Below, one piece after another: positions 33,088-41,023 of a stretch of 64,000 nucleotides of DNA. The DNA is taken from the NCBI RefSeq assembly GCF_900104065.1, contig NZ_FNLC01000001.1:496001-560000 (forward strand), read 5' to 3'. Made by a program: the position numbers and the translations under genes. Position 1 is the stretch's first letter, and each line of letters opens with the position of its first letter. The stretch is from Natronobacterium texcoconense. Lineage in GTDB: Archaea; Halobacteriota; Halobacteria; Halobacteriales; Natrialbaceae. A model generated the notes under the pieces. That model saw nothing but the letters and a program-made list of their open reading frames with translations, ran no database searches and was not told the origin of the DNA.

Positions 33088-34449
33088 GTGGGTGACACCG
33101 TTACAGGAGAGCCCGGCTACACCTATCGCGGCGAGGCGACGCCGGCGAAACTCCTCGAGATCGCCCGTTACTTCCTCTTTATCGGGATCGTCGGCTTCGG
33201 CGGCCCGCTCGTCCACATCGCGATGATGGAGGACGACCTGGTCGGCGAGGACAGCAAAGAGTGGACCGAGGAGTCGATCTTCATGGAGGGGCTCGCCATC
33301 TGTAACATGTTGCCGGGTCCCGCCTCGACGCAACTGGGGATCTTCATGGGCTGGATCCGCGCCGGCAACCTCGGCGCGCTCGTGGCAGGTTTTTTCTTCA
33401 TGCTGCCGACGTTCGTCATCGTCGTCTTCTTCTCGTGGCTGTACTTCGCTTATCAGGAGCTTCCGGCGGTCGAGGCGATGTTCTACGGGATCAACCCCGT
33501 CGTCATCGGACTCATCGTGGGCGCGGCGTGGTCGATGGCAGGGAGCGCGCTGGCGGAAGGACGCGGCCACGCCGAGTTCGACGTCGGGTCGGAGACGTGG
33601 TCGGTCGACTACCTGCTGGTCGGACTGCTTGCCGCCGCAATCGTCGCCACCGCGATCCTCGGCTCGAATCCCGTCGTCCAGTTCGTCCTGGCAGGGCTCG
33701 TCGCCGTGGCGATCTATCGGTCGGACTGGGTGCGCGAGCACCTCCGGCGCGTCGCGCTCTGGTCGGTCGCCGGTGCGATCCTCGGAGCGTCGTACGCGTT
33801 CCGGGATCGCATACTCGATCTGCTCGGCCCGACCCTGCGCGGAGCGATCCAGGCCAGCCCGATCTGGGGGCTGCTGGTCGCGTTCTGGGCGAACCCGTGG
33901 GTACAGCTGTTCGCGTTCATGGTCTACACCGGCTCCTTTATTTACGGCGGCGGGCTCGTTCTCATCCCGTTCATCGAACTCTACGTCGTCCAGGAGTTCG
34001 GCTGGATGACCAGCCGCGAGTTCGTCGACGGCATCGCGATCGGACAGCTCTCGCCGGGCCCCGTCGTGATGACGACGGCCTTCGTCGGCTACAAGCTCAT
34101 GCTCGACGTCTCGGGCGGACTGCTGTGGGTGGCCGTCCTCGGCGCTCTCGTGGCCACGGTCGGCGCCTTCGGCCCGTCGTTTGCGTTCATCATGGGTTTC
34201 TTTCCGTACTTCGCGAGAGTTCGCGAGAACGACGTCGTCCAGACCGCACTCACGGGAGTCAACGCCGCCGTCGTCGGCGCGATTCTTGGAGCAACGGTGA
34301 CGCTCGCACTCGAGTCGTTCGTCGACGCGTTTACCGTCCTGCTCGCAGTCGTCACGTTCGAACTGTTCCGGCGAGGAGTACACGCGGCGTATCTCATCGT
34401 CGGCGGCGGAGCCGTCGGGATGGCGTGGTACGTTCTGGTTCTGCCGTAG
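33088..34449 (+). CDS. chrA: Chromate transporter (CHR family, two-domain)
   Basis: 453 residues with two homologous CHR halves: FGGPLVHIAMMEDDLV with ICNMLPGPASTQLGIFMGW in the first, and YTGSFIYGGGLVLIPFIELYVV with GIAIGQLSPGPVVMTTAFVGY in the second, both followed by long helices. Family members extrude chromate or import sulfate-like anions by antiport; the true substrate here is not shown. GTG start preceded by CGGAGG at 33075-33080 with 7 nt spacing. It stands alone, with no chrB regulator nearby. Confidence 0.92.
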   Translation: MGDTVTGEPGYTYRGEATPAKLLEIARYFLFIGIVGFGGPLVHIAMMEDDLVGEDSKEWTEESIFMEGLAICNMLPGPASTQLGIFMGWIRAGNLGALVAGFFFMLPTFVIVVFFSWLYFAYQELPAVEAMFYGINPVVIGLIVGAAWSMAGSALAEGRGHAEFDVGSETWSVDYLLVGLLAAAIVATAILGSNPVVQFVLAGLVAVAIYRSDWVREHLRRVALWSVAGAILGASYAFRDRILDLLGPTLRGAIQASPIWGLLVAFWANPWVQLFAFMVYTGSFIYGGGLVLIPFIELYVVQEFGWMTSREFVDGIAIGQLSPGPVVMTTAFVGYKLMLDVSGGLLWVAVLGALVATVGAFGPSFAFIMGFFPYFARVRENDVVQTALTGVNAAVVGAILGATVTLALESFVDAFTVLLAVVTFELFRRGVHAAYLIVGGGAVGMAWYVLVLP

Positions 34450-34507
34450 TGGTCTCTCGACAGGCGCGAAAATCGTCCGAATCGGAATACCGGTCCCCTC
34501 GAGTGTT

Positions 34508-34543
34508 GCGACCGGTGTGTAAGCCGTTTCGGTCGCTACTATA
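34508..34543. repeat. Half copy of palindromic repeat family A
   Basis: The right arm only (GACCGGTGTGTAAGCCGTTT through CGCTACTATA). The left arm is missing or unrecognisably decayed. It lies downstream of chrA at the edge of the tRNA-end repeat region. Confidence 0.6.
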
Positions 34544-34568
34544 GCGGCGGTTCTTCTCGAACAATCCT

Positions 34569-34590
34569 GCGCGGACCGGGATTTGAACCC
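34569..34590 (-). repeat. Copy of the tRNA-Gly 3' end (att-like), outer copy
   Basis: Contains GCGCGGACCGGGATTTGAAC followed by CC, identical to the last 22 nt of the tRNA-Gly gene at 34858-34928 (reverse strand). No anticodon arm follows, so this is a 3'-end fragment, as left by an element that integrated into the tRNA gene. Confidence 0.75.
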
Positions 34591-34740
34591 GACTACGAGA
34601 CGTTCGTCCTCACTTCGTTCGGACGCTGCGACTCGCGTGGCTCAAATCTCTCTATCGCGCATTTTCTCCTCACGTCCGTTTTCCGTAAGACAGGGTCTCA
34701 CGACGTGCTACTCACTACGATCGCAACACCGTCGAAAAGT

Positions 34741-34761
34741 GCGCGGACCGGGATTTGAACC
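34741..34761 (-). repeat. Copy of the tRNA-Gly 3' end (att-like), inner copy
   Basis: GCGCGGACCGGGATTTGAAC plus one C, a second truncated duplicate of the tRNA-Gly 3' end, 172 nt from the outer copy and 118 nt from the intact gene. The following bases (to about 34815) form an imperfect hairpin ending TTCAAATCCC. The stretch 34450-35001 holds no protein gene; it contains only these copies, the half palindrome at 34508 and the tRNA. Confidence 0.75.
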
Positions 34762-34857
34762 ACGCCCGAGAACCTGCTCACTTCGTTCGCAGAACCTCGG
34801 TCTGATTCAAATCCCTCGTACGATTGCTGCGGCTCACGAATTTGTTCGCCGCAGCAA

Positions 34858-34928
34858 TGCGCGGACCGGGATTTGAACCCGGGCCATGAGCTTGGAAGGC
34901 TCAGGTCCTACCACTAGACCATCCGCGC
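34858..34928 (-). tRNA. tRNA-Gly (anticodon UCC)
   Basis: 71 nt. The acceptor arms GCGCGGA / TCCGCGC pair fully and the discriminator base is A. The anticodon stem TGAGC / GCTCA encloses loop CTTCCAA with anticodon TCC. The T arm is CCGGG-TTCAAAT-CCCGG and the D loop contains AGTGGTA. No intron, and CCA is not encoded, as usual in haloarchaea. Its 3' end is the apparent integration target whose duplicates lie at 34569 and 34741. Confidence 0.96.
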
Positions 34929-35001
34929 GCACTCTACCGTTTTCACTTCGAGTTTAAGACTCTTCCTCTTTTCCCCGACTTCGGGGTGGGGTACCACAGT
35001 C

Positions 35002-35706
35002 TCACCGCGAGCCCGCAACCCTCGCGTAACAGTTTCCGCTCGAGAGTTCCCACTCTAGCAACTCGAGATCACTTGCCTCAAGGTCGCGTTCGAACTCGTC
35101 GGGCGCGTAGATGTGATAGAACCGGTCTACGGGTTCGCCGCCGGGCAGGGTCCACTCGACCGTGGTGTCGAACCCCTCGTCTGCGTCCTCGAACCGGTCG
35201 TGGGCGGTCGACCACGCGCTGACGAGGCCACGTCCGTCGGGAGCGAGGACGCGTGCGAGTTCGTCGAGGCTCGCGCGACGTGCGCCAGCGGACGGGAGGT
35301 GATGCAGCGTCGCGACGTAGACCGCGAGGTCGACGCTGTCGTCGGCGAGCGGCAGCGTCGCTGCATCGCCCTGACAGAGTTCGACCGCGAACGATCGGTC
35401 CCGGGCGCGTTCGCGTCCCGTCTCGAGCAGTCCGCGACTGACGTCTACGCCGACGACGGTCTCGAGACCGGCATCGGCGAGTAGTTCGGCGTGTCGGCAG
35501 TTTCCACAGCCGAGGTCGAGACCGACCGTGTGGCTCCCGTCGGCCACGTCGTCGACGAAGGTTTCGACTTCGGGCCAGGCGTACTCGCGAGTGGATGCGA
35601 AGTGAGCGGCGATCCGATCGTAGGTGTCGCGGACGGTCGTTCGGTCCGGTCGACCGCGATCTGCTGTCTCCTCTCGAGCGTCTTCGTCCGCCTGGTCGTC
35701 GCCCAT
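35002..35706 (-). CDS. Trm9/ALKBH8-like SAM-dependent methyltransferase
   Basis: 234 residues. The N-terminal VRDTYDRIAAHFASTREYAWPEVETFVDDV resembles the Trm9 signature (YDxIAxHFxxTR...PWP), followed by motif I VGLDLGCGNCRHAELL and VVGVDVSRGLLETGRERA. Motif IV CQGDAATLPLADDSVDLAVYVATLHHL comes next, and the end DLELLEWELSSGNCYARVAG is also Trm9-like. Trm9 enzymes methylate carboxymethyl groups on wobble uridine of tRNA together with Trm112, encoded at 42798. The start at 35706 is chosen over an extension to 35853, which crosses the divergent promoter. Confidence 0.87.
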   Translation of the reverse strand: MGDDQADEDAREETADRGRPDRTTVRDTYDRIAAHFASTREYAWPEVETFVDDVADGSHTVGLDLGCGNCRHAELLADAGLETVVGVDVSRGLLETGRERARDRSFAVELCQGDAATLPLADDSVDLAVYVATLHHLPSAGARRASLDELARVLAPDGRGLVSAWSTAHDRFEDADEGFDTTVEWTLPGGEPVDRFYHIYAPDEFERDLEASDLELLEWELSSGNCYARVAGSR

Positions 35707-35867
35707 CGGTGGAGACTCTTCGTCGTGGGCGCAAAAATCGTTCGTACCATATCGACCAGCCGTGAATCGATCGTCGACCCCGATGCCTTCGCGCGGAAAA
35801 CAGTTCATTTCACCGACTATTCGTGCGTTACGTTGATACGGAGGGAACGCCAATCGACAGGTACGGA

Positions 35868-36338
35868 ATGAGGCGCGAGCACTTCACGCTAGAGGTTACG
35901 AACGTCGACTGGGTCGAAAGCGACGACGAACCCAAAAAGCCCACTGTATCGATCGATTTTACCGGCCCAGCGACGACGCTTCGCGAGCGCCTTACCGGTC
36001 CCGACGGGGACGTTCTGGAAGCGGGCGAGACCGACGTCGCCCTCAGGCTTCAGGAGCCACTCGGGACCGACGCCGCGGGCGTGGTGAGCGTAACCAACCG
36101 CGTCACCGGCGAATTCATCCTCGAACTCAACGAGGACGCCGAGGACGTCCTGCGGTTCATCCGTGCGGCCCGTGGCTACGGCGAGGAAGCCACCGACGAC
36201 GAGGGGCGATACGAAGTCGAAATCGTCCTCGAGGACGAGCCGTTCGTCTCCTACGACAAGCGAACGTTCCTGGTCTACGACGACGAGGGGAGTCTGCTCC
36301 GCCAGCACAGCCTGATTCCAAGCGGCGTCGAACTCTAG
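35868..36338 (+). CDS. Haloarchaeal conserved protein of unknown function
   Basis: 156 residues. The sequence MRREHFTLEVTNVDWVESDDEPKKPTVSIDF opens a compact alpha/beta protein with VTNRVTGEFILELNEDAEDVLRFIRAARGYGE in the middle and VEIVLEDEPFVSYDKRTFLVYDDEGSLLRQHSLIPSGVEL at the end. It looks like a widely conserved small haloarchaeal family, but no function is known to me. The frame is open from 35823, yet MRREHFTLEV at 35868 gives the natural start. Divergent from the Trm9-like gene. Confidence 0.83.
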   Translation: MRREHFTLEVTNVDWVESDDEPKKPTVSIDFTGPATTLRERLTGPDGDVLEAGETDVALRLQEPLGTDAAGVVSVTNRVTGEFILELNEDAEDVLRFIRAARGYGEEATDDEGRYEVEIVLEDEPFVSYDKRTFLVYDDEGSLLRQHSLIPSGVEL

Positions 36339-36448
36339 ACCGTTCCCGACGCCGACCGATGGGGTGAACCGACCCGCAGGTCGGGGTTCTCTCAGTACAC
36401 CGGGCCTGGACCGCCACTAGTTCCCGGTGGGCTGGAACGGACCGCCAA

Positions 36449-36456
36449 CTATAAGT
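36449..36456 (+). promoter_or_regulatory. TATA box of the ABC ATPase gene
   Basis: CTATAAGT is a good haloarchaeal TATA box. The expected transcription start, about 25-30 nt downstream, would fall at the right edge of the palindromic operator at 36459-36474, giving a short leader before the ATG at 36508. Confidence 0.65.
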
Positions 36457-36458
36457 GT

Positions 36459-36474
36459 TTTAGGCGTCCCTAAA
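36459..36474. promoter_or_regulatory. DtxR-like (iron-box) palindromic operator
   Basis: TTTAGG-CGTC-CCTAAA is a perfect 6-bp inverted repeat with a 4-bp spacer, placed between the TATA box (36449) and the expected transcription start. This matches the general shape of DtxR/MntR/Idr-type metal-regulator sites (TTAGG...CCTAA). A metal-loaded repressor bound here would block the gene; regulator identity is inference. Confidence 0.55.
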
Positions 36475-36507
36475 CCAAATGTACGCTGGCAGACGCCGGA
36501 GTCGACA

Positions 36508-37665
36508 ATGGCGAACGGACAATTACTCACGACGGCAGCCGACGAACCGACGGAGGTATCGGGGACGACCGACGAGGCCGTCCTGAAACTGGACGCTGTC
36601 GCGAAACGGTACGGTTCCGAGGAAGTCATCTCGGACCTGTCGCTGTCGGTTCGCGACGGCGAGATCCTGACGCTGCTTGGTCCGTCGGGCTGTGGCAAGA
36701 CGACGACGCTCCGGCTGATCGCCGGCCTCGAGCGCCCCGACGCCGGCCACATCCAACTCGAGGACAACTCCGTGGCCGGCAACGGACGGTTCGTCCCGCC
36801 GGAGGAACGCGGCGTCGGGGTCGTCTTCCAGGAGTTTGCGCTTTTCCCGCATCTCACCGCACGCGAGAACGTCGCTTTCGGCCTGCAAAACTGGGGCGAG
36901 GAGGAACGCGACGCTCGCGTCACGGATCTGCTCGAACTCGTCGGTCTCGGGGATCACGGCGACGACTATCCGGAGGAACTCTCCGGCGGTCAGCAACAGC
37001 GGGTCGCGCTCGCCCGGTCGCTCGCGCCCGAACCCGAGATGCTGTTGCTCGACGAACCGTTCTCGAACCTCGACGTCGACCTTCGGGTCGAGATGCGCGA
37101 GGAGGTCCGCCGAATCATCAAGGAAGCCGGCGTCACCGCCATCTCGGTCACACACGATCAGGAGGAGGCGCTCTCGATCTCCGATCGCGTTGCCGTGATG
37201 AACGACGGCGACATCGAACAGATCGACGCCCCCGAGCAAGTCTTCCAGCAGCCGAAATCACGGTTCGTCGCGGGCTTTCTGGGCCACGCCAGCTTTCTTT
37301 CCGGAACGGTCCAGGGCGACAGCGTCGAGACCGCACTCGGCCGCGTTCTCCGTGACGACGTCAACGGCCTCGCCCAGCAGTACGACGGGACAGGCATCGA
37401 TCTGCTCGTCCGGCCGGACGACGTCACTGCGTTCTCGGCCGACGGTTCGGAGACGAACGGTCGGGTCGTCTACCGTCGCTATCTCGGCCCGACGGTTCTC
37501 TACCGGGTGGAACTCGACTCCGGCGAAACCATCGAGTGCATGCACAACCACTCCGATCGGATCGACCTCGACGAGCGCGTCGCCGTCCGGGTCACCGCCG
37601 ACCACGAACTGGCCTGGTTCCCCGCGGGCCAGCGCCACCGCGACGTTACCGTCGCGGACGACTGA
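36508..37665 (+). CDS. ABC transporter ATP-binding protein (iron/thiamine/putrescine type)
   Basis: 385 residues. Walker A is LLGPSGCGKTTTLRL (about 57-71), the Q-loop VVFQEFALFPHLTARENVAFGL, the signature EELSGGQQQRVALARSL, Walker B LLLDEPFSNLD, and the H-loop VTHDQEEALSISDRVAVMNDGDIEQIDAPEQVFQQP. A C-terminal TOBE-like regulatory domain (about 265-375) places it in the FbpC/CysA/PotA class. No permease or binding-protein gene is adjacent, so its partners are elsewhere. The iron-box-like operator upstream favours Fe uptake. A family B palindrome begins at the stop codon. Confidence 0.9.
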   Translation: MANGQLLTTAADEPTEVSGTTDEAVLKLDAVAKRYGSEEVISDLSLSVRDGEILTLLGPSGCGKTTTLRLIAGLERPDAGHIQLEDNSVAGNGRFVPPEERGVGVVFQEFALFPHLTARENVAFGLQNWGEEERDARVTDLLELVGLGDHGDDYPEELSGGQQQRVALARSLAPEPEMLLLDEPFSNLDVDLRVEMREEVRRIIKEAGVTAISVTHDQEEALSISDRVAVMNDGDIEQIDAPEQVFQQPKSRFVAGFLGHASFLSGTVQGDSVETALGRVLRDDVNGLAQQYDGTGIDLLVRPDDVTAFSADGSETNGRVVYRRYLGPTVLYRVELDSGETIECMHNHSDRIDLDERVAVRVTADHELAWFPAGQRHRDVTVADD

Positions 37666-37675
37666 TACGGTCCCC

Positions 37676-37745
37676 TGGAACGATTTACCGGCGCAATCGC
37701 AAGGCGATTCGCGATTGCGCTGTCGATGACTTACAGCAGTCCGTA
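37676..37745. repeat. 70-bp palindromic dispersed repeat, family B, copy 2
   Basis: From TACGGTCC to GTCCGTA, with an inner stem GCGCAATCGC / GCGATTGCGC around a short loop. It shares the terminal sequence and the exact junction with a stop codon (GACGACTGATACGGT) seen at 17811-17825, but its inner stem sequence differs from that copy, so the stem appears to be conserved by pairing rather than by sequence. Confidence 0.65.
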
Positions 37746-37856
37746 TGATGGCCGCGCCCTCACTCGATTTTGCTGTAATACGGAACGGCAAACTCCGACT
37801 ACCTGACGGTATCTCCGGGTTATTTTCGGTTGTTTTGCGACTGTTGTCCACACAAT

Positions 37857-37863
37857 CCTTAAG
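37857..37863 (+). promoter_or_regulatory. TATA box of the UPF0058 gene
   Basis: CCTTAAG is about 28 nt before the ATG at 37888, typical leaderless spacing. Confidence 0.55.
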
Positions 37864-37887
37864 CCGAAACCGTTCGTACGACCCGAT

Positions 37888-38166
37888 ATGCACAAAGACG
37901 AACTTCTCGAGCTTCACGAAGAACTCGTCGTCATCATGGAGTACTTTTCCGAACGCGACGAGGTCAACGAGGAGCTGTTCGACCCGTACCACCAGCTCGA
38001 CGTCGACCCGTCGCACGTCCACAAATCCAAGAGCGAACACAAACACGCCGTTTTCGTCCTCGGTAACGCCCTCGCGAAGGGAATGAGCGAAGACGAGTTC
38101 TCGAGCGCGGGTCGAATTGGCAAGCGAATGAAAGAACTTGCAGAGGACGCCGAGTCGAAAATCTAG
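37888..38166 (+). CDS. UPF0058 family protein
   Basis: 92-residue helical protein matching UPF0058: MHKDELLELHEELVVIMEYFSERDEVNEELFDPYHQLDVDPSHVHKSKSEHKHAVFVLGNALAKGMSEDEF in outline, with histidines at HE, YHQ, HVHK and EHKH that could bind a metal. Family function is unknown; it is widespread in archaea. It precedes the 787-residue protein by 37 nt on the same strand, so co-expression is possible. Confidence 0.88.
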   Translation: MHKDELLELHEELVVIMEYFSERDEVNEELFDPYHQLDVDPSHVHKSKSEHKHAVFVLGNALAKGMSEDEFSSAGRIGKRMKELAEDAESKI

Positions 38167-38203
38167 GCGTAACCTATTTGGTTGGGTTACTGCTTGTTAA
38201 ATT

Positions 38204-40567
38204 ATGGACCCACGCACGCAAGAGCGCGTCGAGCAGTGGGATTCCCGCCCGTTCAGCGGGGGTTACGACGGTCTTTCCGATCTCGCTGACGACGGATTCT
38301 CGGGGGCCGTCACGGCGAACGGAACCTGTCTCTTTCTGCTCAACGGTCGCATCATCGGTGCCATCGACGGCGAAATCGAGGACTTCCAGAGCGCGTCCGG
38401 GACGCTCTACCAGGCACCTCACCCGTCGGTACCGTTGCTCTGCTCGATGGAGGAACACGATGGCGAAACGCGCGCCAAATACTACACGAACGAGACGTCG
38501 ATCGAGGAGGTCGACAGGACCCTCAAGCAAGGGTCGTTTACCGGCTACGTCGAACTGAGCGAGAACGTTCTCAGCGGCGACTACTACCTCGTCTACTACG
38601 GCGGTCGTCGGATGGCCGCGGCCTACATCGGCAACTCCAAGCGGCTGATCACCGGCGACGAGGCGTACGAACGCGCCGTCGACGAAGTCGGGATCTACAC
38701 CGTCACGAATGTCGACCTCGAGGTCGTCGACGTTCCAGGAGAGGGGGCAGATCCACCCGTCAGTAGCGACGACTCGTCTACCGGACCGACTGGGACGACT
38801 GCAAGCGCCAGCCCGGACGACGCACCGGAATCCAACGTCGCGTCGGGTACGGAACTGGACGACTCGTCCATCGATCCGATCAACGTCTCCGAGGCTGGCC
38901 CTGGCAGCGTCGGCGAAGAAACCGAGTTCGAGAGCTTCGACGAACACTCGGTCGGCGAGACCGAGGCGGACAGCGTTGAGGCCACCGACGGGTCGGCTGT
39001 GACGCCCGATGTCGAGGACGAGGGATCGGCACCAGCGACCGATACCGGAAGCCCCGGCATGGACGACGGACCGACCACGACGGCCACGGACGTCGACCTC
39101 GAGGACGACGACTCGAGTTCCGAGCCAGCGAGTGCCGGCAGCGACGCGGCGTCTACTCCCGAATCGGGGACTGGCATCGATGCCTCGAGTCCCGAACAGC
39201 AGTCGACGTCGCTTTCCTCGGGGCCGGACCCTGCCGAGGTCGAGGCAGCCGCCGAACAGCTAGACGAAAGCGACATCACCTGGTCGACCGAGGACGACGA
39301 GCCGGACGAACCCGTCGACGAACGGTTCGAAGAAGAAGAGCAGTGGCGAGAGACCCGTAGCATTCCCTCGATCGATCCGGAGAAGACCTCGAGTTCGAAT
39401 TCGAACGCGAAGTCGGAGTCGTCGTCCCGACAAACGCGTTCGAGCACCACCGATCGAACGAGCGGTGACGCCGGTGCCAGTTCCGGAACGGGCAGTAGAA
39501 CCCCGGACCGGCAGACGTCACAGCCCGAAACCGGTGCTCGAGATACGACGAGCAACACCACGCAGACCTCGAGTTCGAGTGCGAACGCCGGCCAGTCGGG
39601 ATCGTCGTCCCAGACGCAGGCCCAGACACAGCAACTCGCCGAACGCGTCGAACGTCTCGAGGAGAAACGCGACGCGCTGGAGACGAAAGCCAACGAACTG
39701 GCGTCGGAACGCGATCAGCTTCGTGAGGAAAACCACGAGCTATCGTCGAAGATCGATCGGCTACAGTCACGTATCGAGGAACTCGAGAGCGAACGGCAGG
39801 GAGGCGGTGAACGCCAGGAGTCCGCCGTCGAACCGTCTGGAACGCCGATGCAGCCCACACAGGCGCTCTCCGGGACGAACCTTTTCGTCCGATACGAATC
39901 GAAGAGCAAACCGACTCTCGAGACGGCCCACGCGGGCGACGCCGGTCGCAGTGACGTCGCGACGAACCTGCAACTCGAGCATCATACGGAGTTCGACGCG
40001 AACGAAGTTGCAGTCGACGGCAAGCCCTACGAGACGTTCCTCACCTCGACGATGGCCTACCAGTTCGTCGAGTGGCTCACCGAGCGGGCGCTGTACGAGG
40101 TCCGCGATACCGGCAACGCAAACGGGCTCGCCGACCTCTACGATGCGATTCCACGGATCGACCGCGCCGAACTGGACGCGACGATCTCGCTCGCCGACGA
40201 CGATACCGAGGACGTCCCCGAGTCGGTCACGTTCGACGTCGTCGCGTTCGACAAGCGCGGCAACCCGCTCGTGCTTGCGACGCTGAACGACTCGCGGGAC
40301 CCGATAACCGAAGAAGAACTCACCGATCTCGAGGAGAAGACCTCCGCGGTCAAGGCTAATTACCCCGATCTCGGGGCCGCGTTCGCGGTGACCTCGAGTT
40401 ACTTCGAACCTGGCGCACTCGAGGTCACGGAGAAGGCGACGAATAGCGGTTTCCTCAACCGTGGCTCGAAGATGAGCTACGTCAACCTCTCGCGCAAGGA
40501 GGGGTACCACCTCTGTCTCGTCGAATCCCGGTCGGAAGGGTTCCACATGAACGTCCCCGAACTGTAG
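38204..40567 (+). CDS. Large modular protein: N-domain, disordered linker, coiled coil, C-domain
   Basis: 787 residues in four blocks. Residues 1-170 form a compact alpha/beta domain (DGFSGAVTANGTCLFLLNGRIIGAIDG, then SGDYYLVYYGGRRMAAAYIG). Residues 175-475 are a low-complexity Asp/Ser/Thr/Glu-rich linker. Residues about 477-535 form a strong coiled coil (LAERVERLEEKRDALETKANELASERDQ...ELESERQ). Residues 560-787 are a second folded domain (FVRYESKSKPTLETAHAG...YVNLSRKEGYHLCLVESR). No signal peptide or membrane helix, so cytoplasmic. Function is not recognised; the layout suggests a scaffold or signalling adaptor. Confidence 0.82.
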   Translation: MDPRTQERVEQWDSRPFSGGYDGLSDLADDGFSGAVTANGTCLFLLNGRIIGAIDGEIEDFQSASGTLYQAPHPSVPLLCSMEEHDGETRAKYYTNETSIEEVDRTLKQGSFTGYVELSENVLSGDYYLVYYGGRRMAAAYIGNSKRLITGDEAYERAVDEVGIYTVTNVDLEVVDVPGEGADPPVSSDDSSTGPTGTTASASPDDAPESNVASGTELDDSSIDPINVSEAGPGSVGEETEFESFDEHSVGETEADSVEATDGSAVTPDVEDEGSAPATDTGSPGMDDGPTTTATDVDLEDDDSSSEPASAGSDAASTPESGTGIDASSPEQQSTSLSSGPDPAEVEAAAEQLDESDITWSTEDDEPDEPVDERFEEEEQWRETRSIPSIDPEKTSSSNSNAKSESSSRQTRSSTTDRTSGDAGASSGTGSRTPDRQTSQPETGARDTTSNTTQTSSSSANAGQSGSSSQTQAQTQQLAERVERLEEKRDALETKANELASERDQLREENHELSSKIDRLQSRIEELESERQGGGERQESAVEPSGTPMQPTQALSGTNLFVRYESKSKPTLETAHAGDAGRSDVATNLQLEHHTEFDANEVAVDGKPYETFLTSTMAYQFVEWLTERALYEVRDTGNANGLADLYDAIPRIDRAELDATISLADDDTEDVPESVTFDVVAFDKRGNPLVLATLNDSRDPITEEELTDLEEKTSAVKANYPDLGAAFAVTSSYFEPGALEVTEKATNSGFLNRGSKMSYVNLSRKEGYHLCLVESRSEGFHMNVPEL

Positions 40568-40717
40568 TCGGGTCGTCGTTCAGTTTTCGTCGGCGTCGAA
40601 CGAACTCCCGGTTCGAGTCGGGTGTTCGTCGTGGAGAGTCGAATTGACGGAGAAAACAAGTAGTCTATCGCAGCCGCTCCGGACGAAACTCGCCGGCGAT
40701 CGAACGTCTGTCGCAGT

Positions 40718-41023
40718 TTAGTTCTCGACTTCGGGGACGTCTTCGATCTTCATCCCGTCGAGTTTGTTCATGATGTCGTCGAGTTTGCCGTCGAGTTCGT
40801 CGACGAACTCGGCGGTGCGCTCGGTCTTGATCGCGCCCTGGCTGGAAGGCTCGATGAGGTTTTCTTCCTCGAGGACGCGGAGGGAGTAGCGGACCTTGTG
40901 GTGGGGGTAGCCGGTCTCGTTCGACATCTTGACGATTCCGATCGGCTCGTTCTCGATAACCATCTTCAGGACCTGCAGATGTCGTTCCAGCATATCGACT
41001 TCCTTCTCAAGTCGGTCTATCAT
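40718..41023 (-). CDS. Small winged-helix transcriptional regulator
   Basis: 101 residues: an N-terminal coiled helix (LEKEVDMLERHLQVLKMVIE), a winged helix-turn-helix (IGIVKMSNETGYPHHKVRYSLRVLEEENLIEPSSQGAIKTERTAEFVDEL) and a C-terminal helix. This is a familiar small haloarchaeal regulator type. Its promoter (TTTAAA at 41051-41056) lies about 30 nt upstream in the 300-bp divergent gap before purA. Target genes are unknown; the adjacent purA is a possible one. Confidence 0.88.
   Translation of the reverse strand: MIDRLEKEVDMLERHLQVLKMVIENEPIGIVKMSNETGYPHHKVRYSLRVLEEENLIEPSSQGAIKTERTAEFVDELDGKLDDIMNKLDGMKIEDVPEVEN

Noticed and set aside
33435-34544. 369-residue Arg-rich frame overlapping the chromate transporter
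   Set aside because: Composition (Arg/Gly/Ser) is a frame-shift shadow of the GC-rich ChrA gene; no homologous pattern.
34583-34876. 97-residue frame over the tRNA-end repeats
   Set aside because: It crosses repeats and the tRNA gene; the translation is Ser/Arg-rich with no support, and the region is better explained as non-coding.
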